A stretch of 64,000 nucleotides of DNA from QIAW01 sp035487295 (GCA_035487295.1 DATHMH010000014.1:62001-126000), one strand, 5' to 3'. Counted from the stretch's first letter, positions 19,191-28,630 are shown. Notes: generated by a model from the sequence alone, not told the origin. Translations and numbers: made by a program.

Positions 19191-20189
19191 ATGTCTCAGT
19201 TGTATCCATTCTTGCTGGCTCCGCAATTCGTCGAACGCATCTGGGGAACGCGCGATCTCGCGCCTCTCTACCAGCATCGGCGCAGCCCGGAGCAGACCCC
19301 CGTAGGCGAGGTGTGGCTCACCGGTGATGAGTGCCGGGTGGTGAACGGCCCTTTTGCCGGTGAGAACCTGGCCACACTGGCCGGCAGGTTTGGGTGTGAT
19401 CTTGTGGGTGAGGCAGCTCCCCGCAGCAGCCGCTTTCCGTTGCTCATCAAGTTTCTTTTTCCCTGCGCTAAGCTTTCGGTCCAGGTGCATCCGGATGACG
19501 AGGGCGCCCGCCGGCATGGCGAGCCCAACGGCAAGACCGAATGCTGGTATGTGCATTCAGCCCAGGCGGGCGCGCAGATCGCCCTTGGACTTAAAAATGG
19601 CGCCACTCTCACCGAGTTGGAGCGTGCTATCGCAGAGACTCGCGCCGAGGAGCTGCTCAACTGGATTGACCTGGCCGCCGGCGACCTGATTTACGTAGAC
19701 GCCGGCACCGTGCATACCATTGGCCCGGGATCGGTTCTGGTGGAGGTGCAGCAGAATTCAGACCTTACCTATCGTCTTTACGACTATGGCCGCCCGCGCA
19801 AGCTGCACCTGCAAGAAGCTTTCGATGTAATCAGGGAAAAGACTTTCGCCGGCAAGATACCGCCCAGCGGCAGCAACGGGAACCTGAACCTGGTTACTGC
19901 ACCTTACTTCGTCGTCAACAAGCGCACGGTCACGGAAAACAAAGAGCACCTTATCACGCGACACATGCCGCCCTATTCGGTGCAGATCGTGGTTGGCCTC
20001 GAAGGCAGCGGTTGTGTTTTGGCGAAGGATCGGGAAATGGTCCCGTTTGCGCGGGGTGAGGTGGTGGTGGTTCCGGCCAGCATTAACAATTTCAGGGTCC
20101 GGCCGCACAAGAACCTGGAATACTTGCACGTCTGTTTGCCGCAGGATGAGGTCAAGGTGCCGCAGTCCGTGCCCAGCGACCAGAAGTGA
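19191..20189 (+). CDS. manA: Mannose-6-phosphate isomerase (type I)
   Basis: ManA, 332 residues, a zinc enzyme that interconverts fructose-6-phosphate and mannose-6-phosphate. The cupin-fold signatures are present: KFLFPCAKLSVQVHPDDEGA near residue 84 with the zinc-binding Q-x-H, NGKTECWYV near 113 with the catalytic glutamate, and DAGTVHTIGPGSVLVEVQQN near 168 with the third histidine. I start it at the ATG giving MSQLYPFLLAP; the longer frame adds unrelated residues. It begins a three-gene plus-strand run (manA, manC, phosphomannomutase) that supplies GDP-mannose for polysaccharide or glycan synthesis. Confidence 0.92.
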   Translation: MSQLYPFLLAPQFVERIWGTRDLAPLYQHRRSPEQTPVGEVWLTGDECRVVNGPFAGENLATLAGRFGCDLVGEAAPRSSRFPLLIKFLFPCAKLSVQVHPDDEGARRHGEPNGKTECWYVHSAQAGAQIALGLKNGATLTELERAIAETRAEELLNWIDLAAGDLIYVDAGTVHTIGPGSVLVEVQQNSDLTYRLYDYGRPRKLHLQEAFDVIREKTFAGKIPPSGSNGNLNLVTAPYFVVNKRTVTENKEHLITRHMPPYSVQIVVGLEGSGCVLAKDREMVPFARGEVVVVPASINNFRVRPHKNLEYLHVCLPQDEVKVPQSVPSDQK

Positions 20190-20237
20190 TGAACGGTTCT
20201 GATGCCGCCAACATTAGGTAAGTGCATGAGCATCTTT

Positions 20238-20272
20238 GTCCAACTCGAAATTTGAAACTCGAAACTGGAAGC
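20238..20272. repeat. Degenerate GAAACT repeat upstream of manC
   Basis: CCAACTCGAAATTTGAAACT followed by CGAAACTGGAAGCTG, ending two bases before the manC ATG. It belongs to the same family as 3886-3912 and 50442-50501. Its closeness to the start codon means it displaces any normal ribosome binding site. Confidence 0.6.
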
Positions 20273-20274
20273 TG

Positions 20275-21372
20275 ATGAAGAACTTTTATCCCGTGATCCT
20301 GGCTGGTGGGCGTGGCACGCGCTTTTGGCCGTTGAGCCGCAAGCGCCGCGCCAAGCAGGTGCTTGCCCTTGACGGCAAGCGCACCATGATCCAGCACACG
20401 GTGGCGCGTCTAAAACCACTGGCAGCCGAGAAATCTTTTTGGGTCATTACCAATGGCGACCTGGATGAGGTGATTGCCGCCCAGCTCCCGCGCATCAAGC
20501 AGCAGCAAATCATCGCCGAGCCGGCGGCGCGGAACACGGCGCCGGCGATCGGGCTGGCGGCGTTCATCCTGGCGCGTCTCGACCCTGCCGCGGTCATTGG
20601 CATGTTTCCGTCGGACCACGTCATCGCCGATGAAAACAAGTTTCGCAAGATTATCGGCGAGGCGGCCGCGCTGGCCGGCCAGGGCGAGAACATGGTGGTG
20701 CTGGGCATCCACCCTACACGCGCCGAAACCGGTTATGGATATATCGAGGCCGGCGAGAAACTCTCTGGCGGCATGCTGCGCGTGAAACGCTTTACGGAAA
20801 AACCCAACGCCGAGCGCGCCCAGGAGTTCGTGGAGGCCGGCAATTATTTTTGGAACAGCGGCATGTTCGTATGGAGCGCACAAACTTTGGCCAACGCCCT
20901 GCGCGAGCATCTTTCGGAGACGGCGCCCTATCTGGAAGAAATTGCCGCCGCCTTCGGAACTCCGGGATTTGAAAAGACGTTTGCGCGGCTGTATCCCAAA
21001 TGCGAAAACATCAGCGTGGATTATGCCGTGCTCGAGCCGCGCTCGGCCAAGGGAGAGCACGCATCGAATTTGTATTGCATCCCTTCTTCCTTCGGATGGA
21101 ACGATCTGGGCTCGTGGGCCGCGCTCTATGAATATCACGCAGACAAGGAGCAGGTTGGCGGCAACGTGATCCATGGCATCGCCAGTTTTGCCCTGGATGC
21201 GGAAGGCAACTTTGTGCACGCGCCCAAAAAATTTGTCGCCGTAGTGGGAGTGAAAAATCTGGTGGTAGTTGAAACCGACGATGCCTTGCTCATCACTACC
21301 CGCGAGAACTCCCAGGATGTGGGCAAAATTGTGAAACACCTGGACGAAAAGAAGCTGGAGAAATTATTGTAG
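20275..21372 (+). CDS. manC: Mannose-1-phosphate guanylyltransferase
   Basis: A 365-residue GDP-mannose pyrophosphorylase, which makes GDP-mannose from GTP and mannose-1-phosphate. The N-terminal nucleotide-binding motif is VILAGGRGTRFWPLSR at residues 7-22 with lysine in RAKQVLAL. FPSDHVI near 117, the substrate motif VKRFTEKPNAERA near 171, and GNYFWNSGMFVW near 193 confirm the family. It lacks the fused isomerase domain found in longer ManC proteins, consistent with the separate manA gene upstream. The stop codon lies inside a perfect palindrome (21369-21396). Confidence 0.94.
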   Translation: MKNFYPVILAGGRGTRFWPLSRKRRAKQVLALDGKRTMIQHTVARLKPLAAEKSFWVITNGDLDEVIAAQLPRIKQQQIIAEPAARNTAPAIGLAAFILARLDPAAVIGMFPSDHVIADENKFRKIIGEAAALAGQGENMVVLGIHPTRAETGYGYIEAGEKLSGGMLRVKRFTEKPNAERAQEFVEAGNYFWNSGMFVWSAQTLANALREHLSETAPYLEEIAAAFGTPGFEKTFARLYPKCENISVDYAVLEPRSAKGEHASNLYCIPSSFGWNDLGSWAALYEYHADKEQVGGNVIHGIASFALDAEGNFVHAPKKFVAVVGVKNLVVVETDDALLITTRENSQDVGKIVKHLDEKKLEKLL

Positions 21373-21396
21373 AGACGTAGCAAGCTACGTCTCTAC
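21369..21396. repeat. Perfect palindrome GTAGAGACGTAGC-AA-GCTACGTCTCTAC
   Basis: A 13-base perfect stem with a two-base centre, starting one base before the manC stop codon (TAG at 21370-21372) and ending 14 bases before the next start. This palindrome type occurs widely between genes in acidobacteria, to my knowledge. It could act as a bidirectional attenuator between manC and the mutase gene. Confidence 0.75.
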
Positions 21397-21410
21397 GGCG
21401 AACGCATATC

Positions 21411-22829
21411 ATGTCGCAAGATCAAATCAAATTTGGCACCGACGGATGGCGCGGCGTCATCGCAGATGACTTTACCTTTGAGAATGTGCGTCTGGCGGCG
21501 GCGGCCATTGCTTCCTATGTCCTCAAAAATGAGGACGCGTCGAAAGGCCTGGTGGTCGCCTATGACACGCGCTTCGGCTCACAGCGCTTTGCCCAGATCG
21601 TTGCCGAAACATTGGCGGCGGCGGGGATTGCTGTGGGGCTGGCGCATGAATCCACCCCTACGCCGGCGCTCTCTTATGCTGTGAAGCACTTCGGCACGGC
21701 CGGAGGCGTGGTGGTGACCTCGAGCCACAATCCCTGGAACTGGAACGGAGTCAAGTTCAAGGCCAAGTATGGCGGCTCGGCCACGCCTTCAATCATTGCC
21801 AAGATAGAGGCCGAGTTGCGCGCCGGGGCTGCGCCCAGGGCGGCCACGCCGGGCAAAATTACCATCACGGATTTCAAGCGGCCGTATATTGAAGCCATTA
21901 CTAAGTTTGTGGACCTGGATCGTATCGCCAAAGCCCACTTCAAGTTTGCCATCGACGCGATGTATGGCGCCGGGCGCGGCATGCTGGCCCGCATCTTTCG
22001 CGAGCGCGGCATTGAGTTCGTGGAAATTCGCGGCGAGGTGAATCCGCTATTTCCCGGAATCAATCCTGAGCCCATTGAGCCGCACGTAAGAATGCTGCAG
22101 GAGACCGTGGTGCGCGAAAAGTGCCACGCCGGTTTTGTCACCGATGGCGACGCCGACCGCATTGGCGCAGTCGCCGAGGATGGCAGCTTTGTGGATTCGC
22201 ACAAGATTTATTCTGTCCTGCTGCGCTGGCTGCTGGAGCGCAAAAAGTGGCCGGGAGAAGTTGTGCGCGCCTTCAACACCACCCGCATGCTCGACCGCAT
22301 TGCCGCCCGTTACGGACGCAAGCTGCACGAGTGCGGCATCGGCTTCAAGTTCATCTGCGATCTTATGCTGGAGCGCGACATTCTTATTGGCGGCGAGGAG
22401 TCGGGCGGCATCGGCATCACGCGCCATCTTCCCGAGCGCGACGGCATCCTCAACTCGTTGCTGCTGGCGGCGGTGATGGCCGAGGAAAATAAGACGCTGG
22501 CGCAGCTTGTCGCGGATTTACAGCGCGAATACGGCCCGCATTATTACGGACGCCTCGACCTGCATATTCCCGATGATATGAAGAACTCGGCCATTCGCCG
22601 CGCCTCCAATGGTCTGCAGCAGATCGGGCACTTCAAAATTCTGCGCCGCGACACCATCGATGGCGTGAAGTTCTACCTCGACGCTCCCACCCATGGCAAC
22701 GGCGCCGAGGCCTGGGTGCTGCTGCGCGCCTCGGGCACCGAACCTCTTCTACGTATTTACTCCGAGGCCGCGGCCCCCGAGTTGGTAAAAGAGATTCTCT
22801 CTGACGCGGAAACCTTCGTTCGCGGCTGA
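21411..22829 (+). CDS. Phosphomannomutase/phosphoglucomutase
   Basis: A 472-residue alpha-D-phosphohexomutase. It interconverts hexose 1- and 6-phosphates through a phosphoserine. FGTDGWRGVIADDFT is the N-terminal signature, VVTSSHNPWNWNGVK near residue 100 carries the phosphoserine, DGDADRIGAV near 244 binds magnesium, GGEESGGIGI near 327 is the sugar-binding loop, and RASGTEPLLRIYSEA near 442 binds phosphate. In context of manA and manC it most likely makes mannose-1-phosphate, although members of this clade often also accept glucose phosphates. Confidence 0.91.
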   Translation: MSQDQIKFGTDGWRGVIADDFTFENVRLAAAAIASYVLKNEDASKGLVVAYDTRFGSQRFAQIVAETLAAAGIAVGLAHESTPTPALSYAVKHFGTAGGVVVTSSHNPWNWNGVKFKAKYGGSATPSIIAKIEAELRAGAAPRAATPGKITITDFKRPYIEAITKFVDLDRIAKAHFKFAIDAMYGAGRGMLARIFRERGIEFVEIRGEVNPLFPGINPEPIEPHVRMLQETVVREKCHAGFVTDGDADRIGAVAEDGSFVDSHKIYSVLLRWLLERKKWPGEVVRAFNTTRMLDRIAARYGRKLHECGIGFKFICDLMLERDILIGGEESGGIGITRHLPERDGILNSLLLAAVMAEENKTLAQLVADLQREYGPHYYGRLDLHIPDDMKNSAIRRASNGLQQIGHFKILRRDTIDGVKFYLDAPTHGNGAEAWVLLRASGTEPLLRIYSEAAAPELVKEILSDAETFVRG

Positions 22830-22937
22830 TACGCGTTAGAATCTGCACAGCAGCGGCGGTTCGGTTTGACCTGCGCCGCCTTTTAATCTGTGCGATCCGT
22901 GAAATCAGCGGTCAGCATTTTTCCTGGAGCTTGTGGT

Positions 22938-24077
22938 TTGGAGCTTGTAGCCACATCTGCCGACTCGCCCGAAGCCAGACGTTACAACCGCATTCAGCGC
23001 TGGCTGGGGCTGAGTGACACCATTCTGAGCATCGCCCTGCTGGTGGTGTTGCTGCTTACAGGATGGACCGGCAACCTGCGCGATTTCGCCTTGAAGGCCG
23101 CCAACCAGAATTACTCGCTGGCGGTGTTTTTCTATGTCTTCGAGCTTGCTCTCCTGGCCAAGTTGCTGGCTTTGGGGCTGGATTATTACGGCTTCCGTCT
23201 GGAACATCGGTTTAATCTCTCCAATCAAAGATTGCGAAGCTGGATCGCGGACGAAATCAAAGGATTTTTTGTCAGCTTGATTCTCTTCGCGATCCTGGTG
23301 GAGGTGCTTTACTCAACCATCCGCCTCGCGCCTGAGATCTGGTGGCTGCTGGCATGGATTGTCTTCATCAGCCTGCTTGTATTTCTTGTGCAGATTGCGC
23401 CCGTTGTGCTCTTCCCGCTGTTTTACAAATTCAATCCCCTGGAAAACGACGAATTGCGCGATCGGCTGGTGCGACTGAGCGAACGCGCCGGCACGCGGGT
23501 GCGCGGCGTCTATGAATGGAAAATTTCGGAGAAGAGCAAAAAGGCCAATGCCGCCCTCACCGGGCTGGGGAAGACGCGGCGCATTATCCTGGCGGATACG
23601 CTGCTGGAAAACTATACGCCGGACGAAATCGAGGCCGTTCTGGCCCACGAGTTAGGACATCACGTGCGCAGGCATATTTTAAAGCTGATCATTGTGCAGA
23701 TCGCTTTGACCTTTCTCGGCTTCTACGCCCTGGATACTGTCATGCGCTACGCCGTTGAACAGCGGCACATGTTTGAGCAAATGTCAGATTTCGCGGCGCT
23801 GCCACTGCTGGCCCTTGTGGTCACTGTGCTTTCCCTGCTGCTCATGCCAATGCTGAACGCGTATCTGCGGCACAACGAACGCGAGGCCGACCAGTACTGC
23901 TGGAGCGCGATTCCTTCCGTCGGTCCCTATATCTCTGCCATGAACAAACTCTGCGAGCAGAACCTGGGCGAGCGCCAGCCCTCGCGGTGGATAGAGGTGC
24001 TGTTTCACTCCCATCCTGCGGTTTCACGAAGGATCGCCGCCGCGGAGGAGTTCGCGCAGAAAGCCGGGGCCAAGTAA
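22938..24077 (+). CDS. M48 family membrane metalloprotease (CAAX-protease-like)
   Basis: An integral-membrane zinc protease of the Ste24/HtpX superfamily, about 379 residues. The catalytic motif is VLAHELGHHVRRH near residue 250 (HExxH), with the third ligand glutamate in NEREADQYCW near residue 333. There are about six hydrophobic segments: three before the catalytic domain and two or three around and after it. The N-terminal region with GYxxxxxxHRFxLSxQ (FRLEHRFNLSNQ) is typical of Ste24-type rather than HtpX-type enzymes. The start is uncertain: the region 22920-22950 carries a short repeat (GGAGCTTGT twice), and I favour the TTG at 22938 over 22890. Confidence 0.85.
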   Translation: MELVATSADSPEARRYNRIQRWLGLSDTILSIALLVVLLLTGWTGNLRDFALKAANQNYSLAVFFYVFELALLAKLLALGLDYYGFRLEHRFNLSNQRLRSWIADEIKGFFVSLILFAILVEVLYSTIRLAPEIWWLLAWIVFISLLVFLVQIAPVVLFPLFYKFNPLENDELRDRLVRLSERAGTRVRGVYEWKISEKSKKANAALTGLGKTRRIILADTLLENYTPDEIEAVLAHELGHHVRRHILKLIIVQIALTFLGFYALDTVMRYAVEQRHMFEQMSDFAALPLLALVVTVLSLLLMPMLNAYLRHNEREADQYCWSAIPSVGPYISAMNKLCEQNLGERQPSRWIEVLFHSHPAVSRRIAAAEEFAQKAGAK

Positions 24078-24307
24078 TCGGCCCACCCCCTATTACCCGG
24101 AGTAGTTCAGCAGTCTTAACCTGCTCAGATTCAATAACATACTGTATGCAACGGTTTGGTATCACTTCTCTTTAATCAAGGTACCGCAACGATAAGACTG
24201 CACGATTGCTCAGCGCAGACCGCCCATTTTTTTTGATTCGATTTTGCTTGTTTTGACACTATCTGTACGGTAAGGTTGCTGCCCAAATAAATTCTTGAGG
24301 TGCGAAG

Positions 24308-25729
24308 ATGCAAGATCGCTATACCCGTCGTCGCTTCCTTGTTACTGCAGGCGCCACCGCTTCGGCCACTGTGCTCGGGGCATCGCTGTTCAACATTGAG
24401 ACCGTTCTGGCAGGGCCGCCGGTGGTGCGGCGAGATATAGGAGGGCTCAAGGCCAGCGATTCCATCATCGTCTCGTATCGCAAAGCCATCAAGGCCATGC
24501 GCGCCCTGCCCGACCACGATCCCTTGAGCTGGGCTTTCCAGGCTGCGATCCATGGCACGACTCTGTCTCCGCCGCTGCCCACGTGGAACAAATGCGAGCA
24601 TGGCACCGACTTCTTCTGGTCCTGGCATCGCATGTATCTGTATTGGTTCGAGCGCATCATCCGCAAGATGTCGGGCGACAAGGACTGGGCGCTCCCCTAT
24701 TGGAATTGGACCTCCTCCTCCGAGCGTCAGCTGCCCCCGATGTTTCGTAATACTTCCAGCGATCTTTACACGGTTCATCGCAACCCTGCTATCAACAGCG
24801 GCGCAGGCTCGCTGCCCGCGGCGCATGTGAGTTACAGCAGCTCATTCGTCGAGACCAATTTTCTCAGCGCCAACAGCACGATCCAGGGAACACCCCATGG
24901 GGCAGTGCACGTGGATGTGGGTGGCTGGATGGGGAACATCAGCACCGCGGGACAAGACCCGATTTTTTATCTCCACCACTCCAACATCGACCGCCTTTGG
25001 AACCTTTGGCTGGCACAGGGCGGAGGCCGACACGATCCATTGGGTGATGCTGCGTGGAGAAACAAGAAATCCACCTTCTTCGACGAGAACGGCCACAAGG
25101 TGGAGATGACCGCCTGTGACGTTCTACGCGCGGCGGAACAGCTCAACTACACCTACGAGGACGAACCCGCGGAGGTCAATGAGTACTGTCGCGGCCAACT
25201 TCCGCCCCGGATCGTTCCTGCAGTTGAAGTTCTCATCCAACTGCCCGGACCGCCGGTCGAACTTGGGGCGCAGCCGGTTTCAATGCCGGTTGATGCGCGC
25301 CAGATTCGCGACCGCTTGCTGCCGCTGGCCAAAAGCGGGAATGAAACCGTCTTGCTGGTATTGGAGGACATCGAGGCCGCGACCCAGCCCGGCATCGTGT
25401 GGGAGGTCTATCTCGGACTGCCGGCCAACGCCGCCCCCGACCCGGAAGGCCCGCAATTTGTGGGCAACGTTGTGCTCTTTGGGCCGGGGATCCGCGACCA
25501 GATGCCCGCCGGCGAGTTCATGCCGGGCCACTTTGCTTTCGCCATCAATCGCGCCCTGCTGGCGGCCCTGCAGGGAAATGAAGCAACGCTGCAGGTAACG
25601 TTTGTGCCCAGCGGAATCCTGATTGACGGCAAATCTGCGCCACCCCAGGTGGCGACCCCGGCGCGAATCGGCCACGCTGCCTTCGCAGTACGGCGGGAAA
25701 GACAGCAGCCCGCGGGAACAGTTCCGTAG
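24308..25729 (+). CDS. Tat-exported tyrosinase
   Basis: A type-3 copper oxidase of 473 residues that hydroxylates phenols and oxidises catechols to quinones. It begins with a twin-arginine signal (YTRRRFLVTAGATASATVLG), so it is folded with copper before export. The CuA site contains EHGTDFFWSWHRMYLYWFER near residue 97, and CuB contains HGAVHVDVGGW near 196 and QDPIFYLHHSNIDRLWNLW near 217, supplying the expected histidines. A beta-rich C-terminal domain follows from about residue 300 and may shield the active site, as in other tyrosinases. It has no copper-chaperone gene nearby and appears monocistronic. Confidence 0.92.
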   Translation: MQDRYTRRRFLVTAGATASATVLGASLFNIETVLAGPPVVRRDIGGLKASDSIIVSYRKAIKAMRALPDHDPLSWAFQAAIHGTTLSPPLPTWNKCEHGTDFFWSWHRMYLYWFERIIRKMSGDKDWALPYWNWTSSSERQLPPMFRNTSSDLYTVHRNPAINSGAGSLPAAHVSYSSSFVETNFLSANSTIQGTPHGAVHVDVGGWMGNISTAGQDPIFYLHHSNIDRLWNLWLAQGGGRHDPLGDAAWRNKKSTFFDENGHKVEMTACDVLRAAEQLNYTYEDEPAEVNEYCRGQLPPRIVPAVEVLIQLPGPPVELGAQPVSMPVDARQIRDRLLPLAKSGNETVLLVLEDIEAATQPGIVWEVYLGLPANAAPDPEGPQFVGNVVLFGPGIRDQMPAGEFMPGHFAFAINRALLAALQGNEATLQVTFVPSGILIDGKSAPPQVATPARIGHAAFAVRRERQQPAGTVP

Positions 25730-25743
25730 CGGTAGGTGAGAGA

Positions 25744-26478
25744 TTATAGCTTCGAGCTTGCAGCTTGGAGCTGCTTCTCGGCGCGGTGCAGGTCTTCTTC
25801 TGTATCCACGCCAATTGTGTCATAGGGCGTTTCAGCCACATAGATTTCGATGCCGTTATCCAGAAAGCGCAGTTGCTCGAGGCGCTCGGTGCGCTCGAGT
25901 TCCGATTCGGGCAAAGCGTAGAAGCGGTCGAGCGCTGCCTTGCGGTAGGCGTAGAAACCAAGGTGCTTGAAGTACCGGATCTGGCCGGTCTTGTCGCGGT
26001 CGCAGGGAATGGTAGAGCGCGAGAAATACAGCGCGCGGCCCTTCAGGTCGGTGACTACTTTGACGGCGCTGGGATTGTTGATGTCTTCGTGAGGGCACGG
26101 GGTCTTGATGGTTCCCACTTCGATTGCAGGGTCGCTCATCAGTTCAACCAGCGCGGCAATGTGCTCGGCGCGGGCCAGGGGTTCATCGCCCTGGATGTTG
26201 ATGTAAACATCTGCATTTATTGTCTGGGCGACTTCATGCACGCGTTCGGTGCCGCTGCGGTGCTGCGCCGAGGTAAGCTGCGCCTTCCATCCATTTTTTT
26301 TGCAGACCACAGCGATTTCGTCGGAGTCGGTGGCAACGATCACATCGGCCAGTTGCGGGCAGCGTTTTGCCGCCTCATACACGTGCGCAAGCATGGGGCG
26401 TCCGGCAATTTCACGCAGAATCTTGCGGGGCAGGCGGGTGGAGGCGAGGCGCGCGGGAATGATGGCGATGATTTTCAA
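25744..26478 (-). CDS. kdsB: 3-deoxy-manno-octulosonate cytidylyltransferase
   Basis: KdsB, 244 residues if begun at the TTG at 26478, which gives the usual KIIAIIPARLASTRLPRK start and the usual family length. It activates Kdo with CTP for lipid A-core assembly and so indicates lipopolysaccharide. Supporting motifs are the nucleotide-binding IPARLASTRLP, VATDSDEI near residue 66, INIQGDEPL near residue 97, and LYFSRSTIP near 155. A longer reading from 26556 is possible. No convincing ribosome binding site is present for either start. The other Kdo genes are not in the window. Confidence 0.91.
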   Translation of the reverse strand: MKIIAIIPARLASTRLPRKILREIAGRPMLAHVYEAAKRCPQLADVIVATDSDEIAVVCKKNGWKAQLTSAQHRSGTERVHEVAQTINADVYINIQGDEPLARAEHIAALVELMSDPAIEVGTIKTPCPHEDINNPSAVKVVTDLKGRALYFSRSTIPCDRDKTGQIRYFKHLGFYAYRKAALDRFYALPESELERTERLEQLRFLDNGIEIYVAETPYDTIGVDTEEDLHRAEKQLQAASSKL

Positions 26479-26596
26479 TTTGAAGTTAAAAGTATAAAGG
26501 ATTGTGCGAGCGGTCACATCCTGGTAGTCGTGTTCTTTCGTGTAGATTGCGGCCAAGCGCCGTCCCTTGCGGGCCTTGCATCATTTCTACCAGATA

Positions 26597-26646
26597 CCCA
26601 GCAGTGAACTGCTGGGCTATAATGCCTCACCCCTTCGGGGTTGTTC
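26597..26646. repeat. Dispersed hairpin repeat, copy 2
   Basis: CCCAGCAGT (26597-26605) and ACTGCTGGG (26608-26616) form a stem, followed by TGCCTCACCCCTTCGGGGTT. It has the same two-part design as 6988-7042, with compensatory changes that keep the stems paired. Confidence 0.75.
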
Positions 26647-26709
26647 ATCCACAGGTTTCATAGTTCATCTATCACCTTTAACAAACCACGAAGTCTTCAA
26701 GGAGAAACA

Positions 26710-27432
26710 ATGAAAAGTGATGCCGGCAATCTCAAAAATCACCCAGTGGTTTCGCATGAGCAGTGGCTTACGGCGCGAACGGCGTTCCTGGCCAAAGAAA
26801 AGGAATTTACCCGGCTGCGCGACCAGTTAAGCCAGCAACGGCGCGAGCTGCCGTGGGAGGCGGTCACGAAGAACTATGTTTTTGAGGGGCCGGATGGAAA
26901 ACAAACCCTGCCGCAGCTCTTTGATGGGAGAAGCCAGCTGGTTGTCTATCACTTCATGTTCTCCCCTGATTGGGAGGCAGGCTGCCCGCACTGCTCCCAT
27001 TGGGCCGACAATTTCAATGGAATCATTGTGCACCTGAATCATCGCGATGTGACCATGATCGCCGTGTCACATGCGCCATACAAGAAATTAGCGGCATACA
27101 AGAAACGCATGGGATGGAATTTCAAATGGGTTTCGTCGTTCGATACGGACTTTAATTATGACTACTTCGTATCATTCACGCCGGAGCAGCTGGCCAAGAA
27201 AGAAATGTTTTACAACTACACGAAACAAGACACGGGCGTTGGGGAGCGCGAAGGGGCCAGCGTCTTTTATAAAGACCCGTCAGGCGAAATGTTTCACACC
27301 TATTCAACCTATGCGCGCGGCATTGACATGCTGAATGTGGACTATCACTACCTCGACCTGGTTCCTAAGGGCCGGGATGAGGATGGCCGGGGGCCGTTCT
27401 GGGTGCGCCGTCACGACGAATATGAACGGTAA
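26710..27432 (+). CDS. DUF899 thioredoxin-like protein
   Basis: A 240-residue member of DUF899, a thioredoxin-fold family of unknown function. The signature is visible in VVYHFMFSPDWEAGCPHCSH near residue 78, where a CPHC pair occupies the thioredoxin active-site position, followed by WADNFNGIIVHL and FKWVSSFDTDFNYDY. The start at MKSDAGNLKN is supported by AAGGAGAAACA just upstream. It may act in thiol redox chemistry, but no substrate is known. Confidence 0.86.
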   Translation: MKSDAGNLKNHPVVSHEQWLTARTAFLAKEKEFTRLRDQLSQQRRELPWEAVTKNYVFEGPDGKQTLPQLFDGRSQLVVYHFMFSPDWEAGCPHCSHWADNFNGIIVHLNHRDVTMIAVSHAPYKKLAAYKKRMGWNFKWVSSFDTDFNYDYFVSFTPEQLAKKEMFYNYTKQDTGVGEREGASVFYKDPSGEMFHTYSTYARGIDMLNVDYHYLDLVPKGRDEDGRGPFWVRRHDEYER

Positions 27433-27499
27433 TCCGCATTACAGAGTTCGCCTGGAACTGCTTTCTTGCCCGTGATACCATAATTTCCCTCTGGAGCAG

Positions 27500-27721
27500 A
27501 TGATGGAAAACCGCTGCGAATGCTATCGCGCCATGGGCGACCCGACTGGGGAGAACGCCGTGTTGTGCAATGCGCCGGGCGAATATTGTGCTGGTTGCGA
27601 GAAGATCGTGTGTGCGGCGTGCCATCCTCTGGTCGCTGGCGCTGAGTGTGTGCTGAGCAAGAAATTGCCCGTCGGAGCGAGCGCAGACACTAAGAAATCA
27701 GCCAGCCGCCGGCGCGCCTAG
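27500..27721 (+). CDS. Small cysteine-rich, probable zinc-binding protein
   Basis: A 73-residue protein with eight cysteines, including the pairs CEC, CAGC and CAAC, arranged as one compact zinc-binding module (residues 5-50), followed by a basic C-terminal tail (SADTKKSASRRRA). I do not recognise the family. Two ATG codons in a row begin the frame, with GGAG six bases upstream. The gene lies between the DUF899 and DUF72 genes in the same direction, and could be cotranscribed with the latter (15-base gap). Confidence 0.6.
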   Translation: MMENRCECYRAMGDPTGENAVLCNAPGEYCAGCEKIVCAACHPLVAGAECVLSKKLPVGASADTKKSASRRRA

Positions 27722-27736
27722 CGCGTCTCACTCCTT

Positions 27737-28456
27737 ATGGCCATGCTTTACGCCGGGACTTCGGGATGGAGTTATCCCAACTGGAAGCCAACGTTTTATC
27801 CTGCCAAGCTGGCTGCGACAAAATTCCTGCAGCACTATGCCACCCGGCTCAACACGGTTGAGGTCAACTACACCTTCAGACACTACGCCAGTGAAAAGAG
27901 CCAGAACAACTGGATTGCGGCCGTGCCGGCCGGGTTCAAATTTTCCATTAAAGCCCACGAGAGCATTACCCATATCCGGCGATTGCAGAACGCGGCCGAG
28001 ACGGCGCAGGGCTTCTTGAATTCGCTTTTGCCGCTGGCTGAAGCGGGCAAAGTAGGGATGGTGCTGTTTCAACTGCCGCCTTTTTTGAAGGCCGATATGA
28101 AACTGCTGGAAGATTTCTTAGCGGCGTTGCCTAAATCGGGACGGTTGAGTTTCGAGTTCCGGCACGCCTCATGGTTTAACGACCAGACGTTTGCCTTGCT
28201 GCAAAAATTCAATGCCGCGCTGTGCGTGGCAGAGAGCGAAAAGCTCACGACGCCCGACGTGGTTACGGCGGACTTTTGTTATTACCGTTTGCGCAAAGGC
28301 GAGTATTCAACCAAAGAGCGCGAGCAATATGCCGGGCAGTTTCAGCAGCATTTGGCCAGCAACCGCGACGTGTTTGTGTATTTCAAGCACGAGGAGACGC
28401 CGGATGGGGCGTTTTATGCGGAAGAGTTGCTGGGACGGAAGGGGGTAACCCCATAA
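27737..28456 (+). CDS. DUF72 (YecE-like) protein
   Basis: A 239-residue TIM-barrel protein of the DUF72/YecE family. YAGTSGWSYPNW at the start, NTVEVNYTFRHYASE near residue 40, FKFSIKAHESITH near 69 and LSFEFRHASWF near 136 are the family's hallmark segments. The function is not established; the barrel and conserved acidic residues suggest a hydrolase or endonuclease-like role, which remains unproven. Confidence 0.88.
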   Translation: MAMLYAGTSGWSYPNWKPTFYPAKLAATKFLQHYATRLNTVEVNYTFRHYASEKSQNNWIAAVPAGFKFSIKAHESITHIRRLQNAAETAQGFLNSLLPLAEAGKVGMVLFQLPPFLKADMKLLEDFLAALPKSGRLSFEFRHASWFNDQTFALLQKFNAALCVAESEKLTTPDVVTADFCYYRLRKGEYSTKEREQYAGQFQQHLASNRDVFVYFKHEETPDGAFYAEELLGRKGVTP

Positions 28457-28630
28457 GTGCACAAGATAGTCACCTCCAAGGTTAAAAACCCAAATTTGTA
28501 AGAGCATTAACGGCCCTGTTGGAGCCATGCCCTGACACGCAGGTCTTCACACCCGACAGTTTTTGCAAGCTCTTCAGCGGTGTCCTTCAGAAAATGCCTT
28601 AATGCAGCGTAGGAGTCCTCCATATTCTCG

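Noticed and set aside
20410..21339. A 309-residue minus-strand frame opposite manC
   Set aside because: Antisense to a well-conserved gene and without natural-looking domains.
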